This document shows, one piece after another, positions 19,596 to 29,103 of a stretch of DNA of 33,029 nucleotides. Position 1 is the stretch's first letter, and each line of letters opens with the position of its first letter. The stretch is from Sandarakinorhabdus sp. (GTDB lineage Bacteria > Pseudomonadota > Alphaproteobacteria > Sphingomonadales > Sphingomonadaceae): NCBI GenBank assembly GCA_020693225.1, contig JAIMJL010000026.1, forward strand, positions 1 to 33,029, given 5' to 3'. A program made the translations under genes and the position numbers. Below the pieces are notes generated by a model. That model was not told the DNA's origin. It made no database searches and saw only the letters and a program-made list of their open reading frames with translations.

Positions 19596-20495
19596 ATGCG
19601 CCTTGTCTTCATGGGAACCCCCGACTTTGCCGTCGCCGCACTGGACGCGCTGGTAGCCGCAGGCCATTCCCTTGCCGCCGTCTACACCCAGCCGCCGCGG
19701 CCCGCCAATCGCGGGCGATTGACCGCCTCGCCGGTGCATCGGCGCGCCGAAGCCCTGGGCCTGCCGGTCCGCACGCCCCTGTCCTTGTCCGACGAGGCCG
19801 AGCGATCCGCCTTTGCTGCCCTGCATGCCGATTGCGCCATCGTTGCCGCCTATGGCCTGATCCTGCCGCAAGCCGTGCTGGACGCGCCAACCCATGGGTG
19901 CCTGAACATTCACGCCTCGCTCTTGCCCCGCTGGCGCGGAGCAGCCCCGGTGCAGCGCGCCATCCTGGCCGGTGATGAAGAAACCGGCGTCACCATCATG
20001 CGCATGGAACGCGGGCTCGACACCGGACCGATGCTTGCCAGCGAGCGGATTGCCGTCGGCGATCACACCGCCGGCAGCCTCGCCGATGCGCTCGCGGCCA
20101 TGGGCGCACGCATGATGATCGCAACGCTGGCGCATTTTCCGGGGCTCGCCGAACTGCCGCAGCCCGCCGAAGGAGTCACCTACGCGCACAAGATCGACAA
20201 ATCCGAAGCGCGGATCGATTGGCAATCGGACGCCCGCCAGATTGCGCGCCTCGTGCGGGCGATGCAGCCCTCGCCGGGCGCCTGGTTCGAGGCATCAGGA
20301 CAAAGGATAAAGCTGATCGCCGCCCAGGCGGTGGATGGGGCGGGCCTGCACGGTCATCTGTTGCCGGATGGCCGGGTGGGCTGTGGCACCGGATGCCTGC
20401 GCCTCATCACCGTGCAACCGGAGGGGAAAGGCAAGATGCCGGCCGAGGACTGGCTGCGCGGCCTGCGCCTCGGCCAGGATGCGCGACTGACATGA
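19596..20495 (+). CDS. fmt: Methionyl-tRNA formyltransferase
   Basis: [60 protein letters not shown]. Confidence 0.96.
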   Translation: MRLVFMGTPDFAVAALDALVAAGHSLAAVYTQPPRPANRGRLTASPVHRRAEALGLPVRTPLSLSDEAERSAFAALHADCAIVAAYGLILPQAVLDAPTHGCLNIHASLLPRWRGAAPVQRAILAGDEETGVTIMRMERGLDTGPMLASERIAVGDHTAGSLADALAAMGARMMIATLAHFPGLAELPQPAEGVTYAHKIDKSEARIDWQSDARQIARLVRAMQPSPGAWFEASGQRIKLIAAQAVDGAGLHGHLLPDGRVGCGTGCLRLITVQPEGKGKMPAEDWLRGLRLGQDARLT

Positions 20496-21250
20496 CCCGC
20501 TATCGCCTCACCGTGGAATATGATGGCCGCGGTTTCATGGGATGGCAGCGGCAGCCGCACGGCCCCTCGGTGCAGGCCGCCATCGAGGATGCCGTGCTGG
20601 CCATCAGCGGCGAGGAACGGCAGGTTCATGCCGCCGGCCGCACCGATTCCGGCGTCCACGCCAGTGGCATGGTCGCGCATGTGGATATCGATCGGCCGTT
20701 CACGCCCTTCAAGCTCGCCGAAGGCCTCAACGCCCGGCTGCGGCTTGCCGGCGCCAAAGCAGCAATTGTTGCAGCCCGCTTCGCGGCAGACGATTTCCAC
20801 GCCCGCTTTTCGTGCATTGGCCGGGCCTATGAATATCGCATCCTGTGTCGACGAGCGCCGCTGACATTCGAGGAGGGCCTGGTCTGGCGGAGGCCGGCGC
20901 CGCTGGATATTGCCGCGATGCGGCACGCCGCCACCCACCTGATCGGACAGCATGACTTCACCACGTTTCGCGCAGCGCAATGCCAGGCCCTCTCCCCGGT
21001 CAAGACACTGGACGTTCTGGACATGGAAATGCGCGGCAATCAGGTGATCGTGCGTGCCGAGGCGCGCTCCTTCCTGCATCATCAGGTGCGCTCGATGGTG
21101 GGCTCGCTTGTCTGGGCCGGCGAAGGCCGCTGCACCCCGAATGACGTGAAATCGGCCCTGGAGGCGCGCAATCGCAGCGCGCTCCTTTTCAACGCCCCAC
21201 CCGATGGCTTGTGGTTCATAGGTGCAAAATATCCCGAGAGTGTCGGATAA
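20492..21250 (+). CDS. truA: tRNA pseudouridine(38-40) synthase
   Basis: [59 protein letters not shown] overlap with fmt stop. Confidence 0.96.
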   Translation: MTRYRLTVEYDGRGFMGWQRQPHGPSVQAAIEDAVLAISGEERQVHAAGRTDSGVHASGMVAHVDIDRPFTPFKLAEGLNARLRLAGAKAAIVAARFAADDFHARFSCIGRAYEYRILCRRAPLTFEEGLVWRRPAPLDIAAMRHAATHLIGQHDFTTFRAAQCQALSPVKTLDVLDMEMRGNQVIVRAEARSFLHHQVRSMVGSLVWAGEGRCTPNDVKSALEARNRSALLFNAPPDGLWFIGAKYPESVG

Positions 21251-21308
21251 CCTTACAATCGACCATTTCGCTTTTAGCCAAGTGACTGATTTCGTGCGTT
21301 TGCCTATC

Positions 21309-21324
21309 TGGCACGATTCATGCA
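21309..21324 (+). promoter_or_regulatory. Sigma-54-like promoter element TGGCACGATTCATGCA
   Basis: GG (-25/-24) and GC (-13/-12) with exact 12-nt spacing; matches TGGCACG-N4-TTGCA except T to A in the -12 box. Confidence 0.45.
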
Positions 21325-21381
21325 GGGGTAGTGTGGGTCGCTCCGTTAACCAAAGAAGCAAGCGCATTGAACAGGAACATC

Positions 21382-21552
21382 ATGGCCGAAAAGCCCAAAA
21401 GCGGTTTGCGAAATGTGGTTCTCGTCTGGGTCATTGGCTTGACCCTGGGCGTGGGTGCCGGCGCGGCGACCGCCCTGCTGCTGATGCCCTCTGCCAAGGG
21501 TGACCTGCCGAGCGGTGCCTCACTCGCCGACAAGCTCAAAATCGGCGGTTGA
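21382..21552 (+). CDS. Small (56 aa) single-pass membrane protein, uncharacterized
   Basis: MAEKPKSGLRNVVLVWVIGLTLGVGAGAATALLLMPSAKGDLPSGASLADKLKIGG; aggaac RBS-like sequence upstream; one predicted TM helix. Confidence 0.65.
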   Translation: MAEKPKSGLRNVVLVWVIGLTLGVGAGAATALLLMPSAKGDLPSGASLADKLKIGG

Positions 21553-21569
21553 GCCCTGCCGGTTGAGCC

Positions 21570-22946
21570 CTAGCGGTCGAAGGGATTTTTCGCCGATCGC
21601 ATCGTCAGGCGGATCGGCAAGCCCTGCAGATCCAGATCATCACGCAAGGTGTTCACCAGAAAGCGGCTGTAGCTTTCCGGCAGCAGATCCAGCCGGGTGC
21701 CAAACACGATGAAGCTCGGCGGTCGGTTGCGCGCCTGCGTGATGTAGCGCAGCTTGATGCGCTTGCCGCCGGGTGCCGGTGGCGGATTGCGTTCCTGGGC
21801 GCTTTCAAACCAGCGGTTGAGCGCCCCTGTTGAAACCCGCCGGCTCCAGCGTTCGCGCGTCTCGAAGGCCACCTGAACCATGGTGTCCAGCCCCTTGCCC
21901 GTCAGCGCAGACACCGTCAGCAGCGGCACGCCCTTCACTTGCGCCAGGCCTTCATCCAGCGCCTTGCGCACCCCGTTGAAAAGCCGGGACTGATCGGCTG
22001 CGGCGTCCCACTTGTTGAGCACCACCACCAGCGCCCGGCCTTCCTGCAACACCGCATCGGCAATGCGCAGATCCTGGCTTTCCAGCCCCAGCGTGGCATC
22101 CAGCAACAGCACTACCACTTCGGCGAAGTCCACCGCCCGCCGGGCGTCGGCCACCGCCATCTTCTCCAGCTTGTCCACCACCTTGGCGTGTCGGCGCATC
22201 CCGGCGGTGTCGATCAGCTTCACCTTGCGGCCCTGCCATTCCCAATCGATGGCAATGCTATCGCGCGTGATCCCCGCCTCCGGACCAACCAGCAGCCGGT
22301 CGGCTCCCACCAGTCGGTTGATCAGGGTCGACTTTCCGGCGTTGGGCCGGCCAACAATTGCCAGCTGCAACACCGCGTCGGGCGCCACATCAACGATGCC
22401 ATCGCTGCTTTGCTGTGCATCAGGCTCAATCTTGTCCCTCGGCACCGGTAGATGCGGCTCCAGTGCCTCAAAAAGATCGGCAAGGCCTTCGCCATGCTCG
22501 GCCGACATGCCAACCGGATCGCCCAGCCCCAGTTCAAAGGCTTCAAACAGGCCGGCATCGCCCACCCGGCCTTCCACCTTGTTGGCCACCACGATGATCG
22601 GCAGCCGCGCTTCGGTTCGCAGCCAGCGGGCGAAATGCTTGTCCGCCTCGGTCAGCCCCTCGCGCGCATCGATCACGAACAGCGCAACCGTCGCCCCCTG
22701 CAAAGCCAGCGCGGACTGCTCGCGCATCCGCCCCGAAAGCGAGGCCGCCTCCGCTTCTTCGAGGCCCGCCGTATCAACCGCGGTAAACTCCAGGTCGAAC
22801 AGCCGCGCCTTTCCCTCACGCCGGTCCCGCGTCACGCCCGGCTGGTCGTCCACCAGCGCAAGACGCTTGCCGACCAGCCGGTTGAAAAGTGTGGACTTGC
22901 CGACATTGGGGCGGCCAAGGATCACCACCTTGGGCAAATCGGTCAT
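21570..22946 (-). CDS. der: Ribosome biogenesis GTPase Der (EngA)
   Basis: Two G domains: GRPNVGKSTLFNRLVG and GRPNAGKSTLINRLVG; NKWDAA; C-terminal KH-like domain. ATG at 22946. Confidence 0.96.
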   Translation of the reverse strand: MTDLPKVVILGRPNVGKSTLFNRLVGKRLALVDDQPGVTRDRREGKARLFDLEFTAVDTAGLEEAEAASLSGRMREQSALALQGATVALFVIDAREGLTEADKHFARWLRTEARLPIIVVANKVEGRVGDAGLFEAFELGLGDPVGMSAEHGEGLADLFEALEPHLPVPRDKIEPDAQQSSDGIVDVAPDAVLQLAIVGRPNAGKSTLINRLVGADRLLVGPEAGITRDSIAIDWEWQGRKVKLIDTAGMRRHAKVVDKLEKMAVADARRAVDFAEVVVLLLDATLGLESQDLRIADAVLQEGRALVVVLNKWDAAADQSRLFNGVRKALDEGLAQVKGVPLLTVSALTGKGLDTMVQVAFETRERWSRRVSTGALNRWFESAQERNPPPAPGGKRIKLRYITQARNRPPSFIVFGTRLDLLPESYSRFLVNTLRDDLDLQGLPIRLTMRSAKNPFDR

Positions 22947-22971
22947 AGCCGTTGCGCGGTCTGACAAACGC

Positions 22972-24309
22972 TCATCGATAGGCCGCAATCTGCCCATTGT
23001 CGGTCAACACATAGAGCATGCCATTGGCCACCACGGGAGCAAGGTAGGCCGGCGCCGAAAGATCCGAACGCGACAGTTCCTCGCCACCCGTTGGCGACAG
23101 GGTCACCATGTCCTTTTCCGATGACACGACAAACAGGCGATCACCTGCCAGGATGGGGCCGAACCATTCGATGCCGCCGGTCTTTTTCTTGTCATTCTTC
23201 CAGCGCTTCAGCTGGTGCACCCAGCGAATCTTGCCATCAACCCGGGTCAGCGCCACCAGCTGCGCGTCAACCGTCAGGGCATAAACCCAGTCTCCCACGG
23301 GCCAAGGGGTTGAAACACCCGCGAAATCGCGCTCCCAGACGCGCTGGCCAGTGGAAAGCTCCAATGCTGCCATGCGGCCGCCATGACCAATGGCAAACAC
23401 CCGGCCGCGATCGATCACCGGCGACGCCGCAATACCCGAAAGCGCGCCAAGCGCCGTTGTGCGGCCGGTACGGGCCAGTTGATCCTGCCAGACCGTGCGG
23501 CCATTTTCCACGCGCAGCGCAAACAGCTCGCCCGACGGGAAACCGGCGACAACCGTGTCAAGGGCTACAGCGGGAGAACCCGGCCCAAGGATCGACGCCG
23601 GCTCAACCGTCGCCGTTGCCTGCCAAAGCTGGGCACCGGTGGCTGCGTTCAACGCGGTCAGCTGGCTGTCCTGGCTGGTTACGAAGATCCGATCGCCCTC
23701 AACGCTGGGTGCCGCACGCAAAGGCGTTTTCATCTCCACGCGCCAGATCTGCGCGCCGGATGCGGCATCAAAGGCCGCCACCACGCCAAAGCCGGTGGTG
23801 GCAAAAACACGACCACCGCCAACGCTCACACCGCCGCCAAAGGCCGAAGTCGTGCCTTCGCCCTCCAGCTTGATGATCGCCTGCCAGAGCGGCCGGCCGC
23901 TGGTTGCATCAAAGGCCGAAATCCGCCCTTCGGTGTCCATCGCAAACAGACGGTTCTCGGATATGACCGGCGAGGCATTCAGCTTGCGCGTGGCATCCGA
24001 TCCCTTGCCGATGGAAATCTGCCATACCCGCGCTGGCTGGGCAGACAGCGCCAGATGCCCTTTGGCTCCGGAGGCCGACCCGCCCGGCTGGCTCCACTCG
24101 GCATTGACCTGCTGCGGCGGCAGCACAATCTGCACGTCCTGCAATTCGGCTTCGGCCTGCACCTGCTTTTCGAAATCCAGCACGGAAACCCGCTCACCAA
24201 GCGTGCGCGGTTTCTTGTTGCCGCCCTTGAAAACGCCACAACCCGACAGCGCGAAAGCAACCGTCAGCATGGCAACGGAAATGGCGCGCGGGCGCGCGCG
24301 GCGCATCAT
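22972..24309 (-). CDS. bamB: Outer membrane protein assembly factor BamB (PQQ-like beta-propeller lipoprotein)
   Basis: Lipobox FALSGC; repeated propeller strands (RIFVTSQDSQLTALNAATGAQLWQA etc.); gene order der-bamB-yfgM. Confidence 0.92.
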   Translation of the reverse strand: MMRRARPRAISVAMLTVAFALSGCGVFKGGNKKPRTLGERVSVLDFEKQVQAEAELQDVQIVLPPQQVNAEWSQPGGSASGAKGHLALSAQPARVWQISIGKGSDATRKLNASPVISENRLFAMDTEGRISAFDATSGRPLWQAIIKLEGEGTTSAFGGGVSVGGGRVFATTGFGVVAAFDAASGAQIWRVEMKTPLRAAPSVEGDRIFVTSQDSQLTALNAATGAQLWQATATVEPASILGPGSPAVALDTVVAGFPSGELFALRVENGRTVWQDQLARTGRTTALGALSGIAASPVIDRGRVFAIGHGGRMAALELSTGQRVWERDFAGVSTPWPVGDWVYALTVDAQLVALTRVDGKIRWVHQLKRWKNDKKKTGGIEWFGPILAGDRLFVVSSEKDMVTLSPTGGEELSRSDLSAPAYLAPVVANGMLYVLTDNGQIAAYR

Positions 24310-25061
24310 TGTGCGGTCGCTTCGGTTGGCGCCGGAACCGGCCCACCGGCTGCCTGGGGCTTGTCACCAAGCTTCGTCACATCCTCGCCCAGCATGGCCG
24401 CCATCTGCTCGGCCCGACCACGCACGCTTTGCGGTGCCCGCATGTCACCCGCCAGGCGCAGGAAAATCGGCCCGGCCTTGTCCGGATTGCCGGCCTTGAT
24501 ATGCGCGAGCCCGGCCATTTCACCGGCCACCGGAAACCAGGGATTGTCACCATCCAGATAGGGCTGCAGCTGCTTCAGAAGATCGGCCGGGGCCATCTTG
24601 TCATAGTCCAGCCGCAGCTGGTTCATGCGTGCCGCATCGCGCAGCGGGCCGGCCACCTTCGCATCGTCGGCAACACTGCGAAACAGGCCGGCGGCCTTCT
24701 CGGCCTCGCCGGTGCGCACCGCGATCCCGGCCTGGGTCAGCAACGAAAGCGCACGGTAGCTTTCAGGCCCGGCTTTCACGACATCGGCCAAAATCGGCAG
24801 CGCCTCCGGCGTGCTGCCGCTTTCCACCTTGTCCAGCGCCTGGCTGAATTGCTCGCTGGTGGCTTCCACACGGCGCTTCTGCTCGGCCTGCCAATAAAGA
24901 AAGCCACCAAGCGCCGCCAAACCAACACCGATGGCCAGCACAACCCAGCGCCCATAGCGACGGGCAAGCTTGTTCACTTCGTCGCGGCGATATTCCTCAT
25001 CCACTTCGCGGATAAAGGCGTCGTCGCGTGGATCGGTCGGGGCAGGGGGATTGGTCGCCAA
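24306..25061 (-). CDS. YfgM-like tetratricopeptide repeat membrane protein
   Basis: N-terminal cytosolic segment, TM WVVLAIGVGLAALGGFLYW, TPR-like C-terminus; overlaps bamB start. Confidence 0.85.
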   Translation of the reverse strand: MATNPPAPTDPRDDAFIREVDEEYRRDEVNKLARRYGRWVVLAIGVGLAALGGFLYWQAEQKRRVEATSEQFSQALDKVESGSTPEALPILADVVKAGPESYRALSLLTQAGIAVRTGEAEKAAGLFRSVADDAKVAGPLRDAARMNQLRLDYDKMAPADLLKQLQPYLDGDNPWFPVAGEMAGLAHIKAGNPDKAGPIFLRLAGDMRAPQSVRGRAEQMAAMLGEDVTKLGDKPQAAGGPVPAPTEATAQ

Positions 25062-25182
25062 GGGTCTTGTCCGAACTTATCGAGTGTCGCGGGTTGGCCC
25101 TCATACTAAGGCACAGGGCAAAGCGCAAAGGCTGATGGCTGCTTGCCGCCATCGGCCTTGCCGCTCGATGAACAGAACGGCC

Positions 25183-26064
25183 TCAACGGCGCTTTGCGGC
25201 GGTTCCGTAAAGCTCTGCGTCCGCCGGAAAGGTCCGCGCGCGAACCGCCTCGGCATAGCTTGCCGCCGCCGCCGACACATGGTCGGCCAGCGTATCGAAC
25301 CGGCGCACAAAGCGCGGCACCCGTTCGAACATCCCCAGCATGTCATCCACCACCAGCACCTGCCCGTCGCAGGCCGGCGAGGCTCCGATCCCGATCGTGG
25401 CGCAGGAAACCGCTTCGGTGATCGATCGCGCCAACGGCTCCATCACACCCTCGATCACCATGGCAAACGCGCCGGCATCGGAAATGGCCTGCGCATCGGC
25501 CAGGATCTTCGCTGCTTCTTCCGGGCTTTTGCCGCGGGCACCGTAGCCGCCAAGAGCATTCACGGCCTGCGGGGTCAGCCCGACATGGCCAACCACCGGG
25601 ATCCCGCGCCTCACCAGAAAGGCAACAGTGGGCGCCAGCACCTCGCCACCTTCCAGCTTTACCGCCGCCGCCCCGGTTTCCCGCAGCACCCTTGCCGCCG
25701 TCGCAAACGCCTGCTCAGGCGACGCTTCATAGGTTCCAAACGGCAGATCCACCACAACCACCGAGTGATAGCTGCCGCGCACCACGGCAGCACCGTGCGC
25801 CAGCATCATGTCGAGCGTCACCTTCACGGTGGTATCCAGCCCGTAGATCACCTGCCCAAGGCTGTCGCCCACCAGCAGCATGTCGCAATGCCGGTCCAGC
25901 AGCTGCGCCATCCGCGCCGTGTAAGCGGTGAGCATCACAACCGGCTCGGCGGTAACGCCCGCCACCTTGCGTGCGGCGATTGCCGGCACGGTCAGGCGCC
26001 GCACCGGCTCCGGCACCGGGTGCGCGCGCGAGGTGGCAGTATCGAGGGTGAAGGTGGTAGACAT
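25183..26064 (-). CDS. panB: 3-methyl-2-oxobutanoate hydroxymethyltransferase
   Basis: [71 protein letters not shown]. Confidence 0.95.
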   Translation of the reverse strand: MSTTFTLDTATSRAHPVPEPVRRLTVPAIAARKVAGVTAEPVVMLTAYTARMAQLLDRHCDMLLVGDSLGQVIYGLDTTVKVTLDMMLAHGAAVVRGSYHSVVVVDLPFGTYEASPEQAFATAARVLRETGAAAVKLEGGEVLAPTVAFLVRRGIPVVGHVGLTPQAVNALGGYGARGKSPEEAAKILADAQAISDAGAFAMVIEGVMEPLARSITEAVSCATIGIGASPACDGQVLVVDDMLGMFERVPRFVRRFDTLADHVSAAAASYAEAVRARTFPADAELYGTAAKRR

Positions 26065-26085
26065 GGCGGCAATCCTGCTGGCGGG

Positions 26086-26421
26086 TCAGTCGTCGGCGCG
26101 CGGGATGGCTTGTTCGGCAGCATCTTCCGCTTGCTGGCGGCGCTCCCGCGCCTCATCCTCGGCCTTTTCGCGCGCCTTGCGTTCCTGTTTCAGCGCATCC
26201 TTGCGGTCCTTCTCGGCCTTTTCCTCGGCCTTCCGCAGGGCGCGGCCGCGATCCTCGTCCGCTTCCTTCTGCGTCGTGGTGGCGGCATCGATGCCGGTCT
26301 CCACCGCCTTTCCGGCCAGTTTCACTGGCGCTGCCACGATCGCCACCGCTGTGGCGGCCACGCAAGCCGACACTGTGGCCCCGGCCGCCAGCGCCAACAG
26401 CAGGGTAGCAGTCCGGCTCAT
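26086..26421 (-). CDS. Small lipoprotein with highly charged, coiled-coil-like tail
   Basis: Lipobox ATVSAC; tail KEADEDRGRALRKAEEKAEKDRKDALKQERKAREKAEDEARERRQQAED; ATGA overlap with upstream gene. Confidence 0.6.
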   Translation of the reverse strand: MSRTATLLLALAAGATVSACVAATAVAIVAAPVKLAGKAVETGIDAATTTQKEADEDRGRALRKAEEKAEKDRKDALKQERKAREKAEDEARERRQQAEDAAEQAIPRADD

Positions 26422-26693
26422 TGCGGCTGCCCTGCATCGACTGGCGTTTCGTCGCGACGATCATCGACATCCACCGAAGAAGAGGACAGCGCGCCCGCTG
26501 CGGCTCCTGCAACGCCAACCGCGGCGCGCGCCGGCAAAGTCGCCGATTGCACGGCGCCGGCAGCAACCGCAGGGCCCACGGCAGACCCCACCCTCGCGGT
26601 CGCGCGGACCGGCGCGGTCACCACGTCCTTGGTGCTCGTGCTGGCACAAGCAGCACAGGCCAGCGCGCTGGCAAACAGAGCCGTGCGGATCAT
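26418..26693 (-). CDS. Small Ala/Val-rich lipoprotein
   Basis: MIRTALFASALACAACASTSTKDVVTAPVRATARVGSAVGPAVAAG; lipoprotein-type signal; ATGA overlap on both sides. Confidence 0.6.
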   Translation of the reverse strand: MIRTALFASALACAACASTSTKDVVTAPVRATARVGSAVGPAVAAGAVQSATLPARAAVGVAGAAAGALSSSSVDVDDRRDETPVDAGQPQ

Positions 26694-26812
26694 GACGCTT
26701 CCCGATTCAGCGGCCCGGGATTTTCCACCACCGGCTCCACGCCGCTGGCGCGCACAATCGCCAGCACATTGCGCGAGGTGCCGCATTGCGGATTGTGATA
26801 GATCACGATCAT
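26690..26812 (-). pseudogene. Truncated glutaredoxin-fold arsenate reductase ArsC (N-terminal 30 or so residues only)
   Basis: Hand translation from ATG at 26812: MIVIYHNPQCGTSRNVLAIVRASGVEPVVENPGPLNREAS*. IYHNPxCGTSRN is the ArsC catalytic motif; the ORF stops after 40 codons, versus roughly 115-140 in intact ArsC. Confidence 0.75.
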
Positions 26813-26885
26813 CGAGCTTCGGCCTCAGCTATCTGCACCCCGTGCGGGCCGCGCATAGTCTTTGGCGGCATTTTCTCCAAGCGGT

Positions 26886-27254
26886 TCATCGTGCGGGCTG
26901 CATCTGATCTGCCAGTGCCTCAGCATAGATATCCGGCTTGAAGCCCACCAGCAGCAATTGCCCGCCCTGCAGCACCGGGCGCCGGATCAGGCTTGGATGG
27001 GCGAGCATCAGCGCAATCGCCCGCGCTTCATCCAGATCGGCCTGTTCAGCGGGTGCCAGCTTGCGAAAGGTGGTGCCGGCTCGGTTCAGCAAAGCCTGCC
27101 AGCCCACTTCGCCCACCCAGCCGCGCAACCGCCCGTCATCGATCCCTGCCTTCTTATAGTCATGAAAGTCATGGGCGATGCCCGCGTCGCGCAACCAGAG
27201 GCGCGCCTTTTTCACGGTATCGCAATTGACAATGCCGAAAAGGGTCAAGGCCAT
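26886..27254 (-). CDS. ArsC/Spx-family protein, YffB-like
   Basis: MALTLFGIVNCDTVKKARLWLRDAGIAHDFHDYKKAGID... FRKL ... HPSLIRRPVLQGG....LVGF. Confidence 0.88.
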   Translation of the reverse strand: MALTLFGIVNCDTVKKARLWLRDAGIAHDFHDYKKAGIDDGRLRGWVGEVGWQALLNRAGTTFRKLAPAEQADLDEARAIALMLAHPSLIRRPVLQGGQLLLVGFKPDIYAEALADQMQPAR

Positions 27255-27411
27255 GTCCGGCTCCTGGAAGGTCAATCGCCGGAGCATTGGCCTGCGGCGG
27301 GAAACAATGCCACCCCAAGCTGGCCCATTTGCGGCGAACCGTTGCGTCGGATAGGATTGCTGCGGAAGTTTGCACCGGAAGCGGACGCACCATTCGGGAG
27401 GGAGACGAAAG

Positions 27412-27762
27412 ATGCCCTATGTGGATGGCTATGTCCTCGCCGTTCCCACCGCCAGCAAGGCGGCCTACCGCGTCCACGCGGAAACATCCCTGCCGTTGCT
27501 GCGCGAATTCGGCGCGCTCGCGCTGGTCGAATGCTGGGGGGACGACGTGCCCGACGGCACCCTCACCAGCCTGCCGATGGCGGTGAAAAAGCAGCCGGAT
27601 GAAACCGTGGTGTTTTCCTGGATCACCTGGCCCGACAAGGCCACCCGCGACACCGCGTGGGCGAAAATGATGGAAGATCCCCGCATGCAGGCGATGGGCG
27701 AACCGCCTTTTGATCGCAAACGCATGATCTTCGGCGGCTTCGAGGTGCTGCTGAGCGCGTGA
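27412..27762 (+). CDS. DUF1428 family protein (YbaA-like)
   Basis: MPYVDGYVLAVPTASKAAYRVHAE...ALALVECWGDDVPDG...VVFSWITWPDKATRD....MIFGGFEVLL. Confidence 0.88.
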   Translation: MPYVDGYVLAVPTASKAAYRVHAETSLPLLREFGALALVECWGDDVPDGTLTSLPMAVKKQPDETVVFSWITWPDKATRDTAWAKMMEDPRMQAMGEPPFDRKRMIFGGFEVLLSA

Positions 27763-27817
27763 GATGGGCATGTCCGGGGCTCTCTGCCCGGATCAAGACT
27801 CCCGGAACGGAACCAGA

Positions 27818-28681
27818 ATGCAAAACACACCGGCAAAGGCCAACCTGGCACCGCAACCTGATGATTGGGCCGGCGAGATGGGCGCGCGCTGGCTTGCCAA
27901 CATCGATCGCTTCGAATCGATGATTGCATCCATCGGTGCCGCCCTGTTGTCGCGCGCGGCATACCAGCCGGGTGAAAGGGTCGTGGATATCGGCTGCGGC
28001 GGCGGGGCCACCAGCCTTGCCATCGCAAACCGGGTTGGTCCGGCCGGCTCCGTGCTGGGCATCGACATTTCGCCGGACCTCACAAGCAAGGCAACACAGC
28101 GTGCCATTGCCGCACAGGTGGAAAACGCGCGCTTTGTGTGCGCCGATGCAGCAACATATCAGCCTTCAGAACCGTTCGATCGCCTGTTTTCCCGGTTCGG
28201 CAGCATGTTTTTCGAACAGCCAGGCAAGGCGTTCGCCAATTTGCATGCCATGCTCAAGCCCGGTGGGCGCATCGATCTGGCGGTCTGGGGGCCGCCACGG
28301 GACAATCTGTGGATGATGGAGATGATGGGCGTGCTGCGGCAGCAGATCGAAGTTCCCGCCGCCATTCCCCGCGCGCCAGGACCCTTCGCATTCGAGGATA
28401 CCGACTATCTGCAGGCCATCCTCGCGGAAGGCGGTTTCAGCGACATGTCGGTCGAGCCGCTCGCCCGCTCGCAGCCTGTCGGCGGCGAAGGCGCAACGGC
28501 TGAAGATGCTGTTCGCTTCGCTATGTCGTCACTTGCGGCCGGCCGCTTGCTGCAGGACTCCCCGCCAACGCTACGGCAGCGGGTCGAGGCAGACCTTTTG
28601 CAGCTCTTCACACGGCACTATCGGCAGGGCGAGGGAGTCATGATGGCAAGCAAGGTGTGGCTCGTCACGGCGCTCGCGTAA
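27818..28681 (+). CDS. Class I SAM-dependent methyltransferase
   Basis: Motif I VVDIGCGGGATSLAIANRVGPAGSVLGIDIS; LKPGGRIDLAVWG. Confidence 0.87.
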   Translation: MQNTPAKANLAPQPDDWAGEMGARWLANIDRFESMIASIGAALLSRAAYQPGERVVDIGCGGGATSLAIANRVGPAGSVLGIDISPDLTSKATQRAIAAQVENARFVCADAATYQPSEPFDRLFSRFGSMFFEQPGKAFANLHAMLKPGGRIDLAVWGPPRDNLWMMEMMGVLRQQIEVPAAIPRAPGPFAFEDTDYLQAILAEGGFSDMSVEPLARSQPVGGEGATAEDAVRFAMSSLAAGRLLQDSPPTLRQRVEADLLQLFTRHYRQGEGVMMASKVWLVTALA

Positions 28682-28732
28682 GGCTGCCTCGGCACCCCTC
28701 GCCATGTGGCAGTCGCGATGGCCAGAGGCCGT

Positions 28733-29011
28733 TCAGCCAGGCCGGACGATCCGCACAAGCTTGTGACGCGCGGTCTCGCCTTTCAGGATCGTCAAGGCGG
28801 AGCGTGGACAATCCAGCGCCCTTGCCAACAGGTCCAGCACCGCTTCATTGGCCTTGCCCTTTTCGGGTGTCGCCGTGGTGCGCACCGAAAGCACAGGCGC
28901 TTGCCCCGCTTCGGGCAGCTGGATTCCGGCACTGCGGGCATTGGGCGTGGCGTGCACCGCAAGGCACCCCTTGGCATCCACCAGCGCCAGGATCGCCGTT
29001 GCCGGTGGCAT
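28733..29011 (-). CDS. DUF167 family protein (YggU-like)
   Basis: [13 protein letters not shown]...[48 protein letters not shown]. Confidence 0.88.
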   Translation of the reverse strand: MPPATAILALVDAKGCLAVHATPNARSAGIQLPEAGQAPVLSVRTTATPEKGKANEAVLDLLARALDCPRSALTILKGETARHKLVRIVRPG

Positions 29012-29103
29012 GCTGGTCGGAGTGCGTGCCAAAAAAGTCCCCCGGCTTTGGGTAGGCATCCCGCTCCAGATGGCGCCAGCGCTGCTCTGCAACAAACACC
29101 AAT

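Noticed and set aside
24970-26907. 645-aa + strand ORF
   Set aside because: Antisense to the yfgM-like 5' end, panB and the lipoprotein genes; no recognisable domain.
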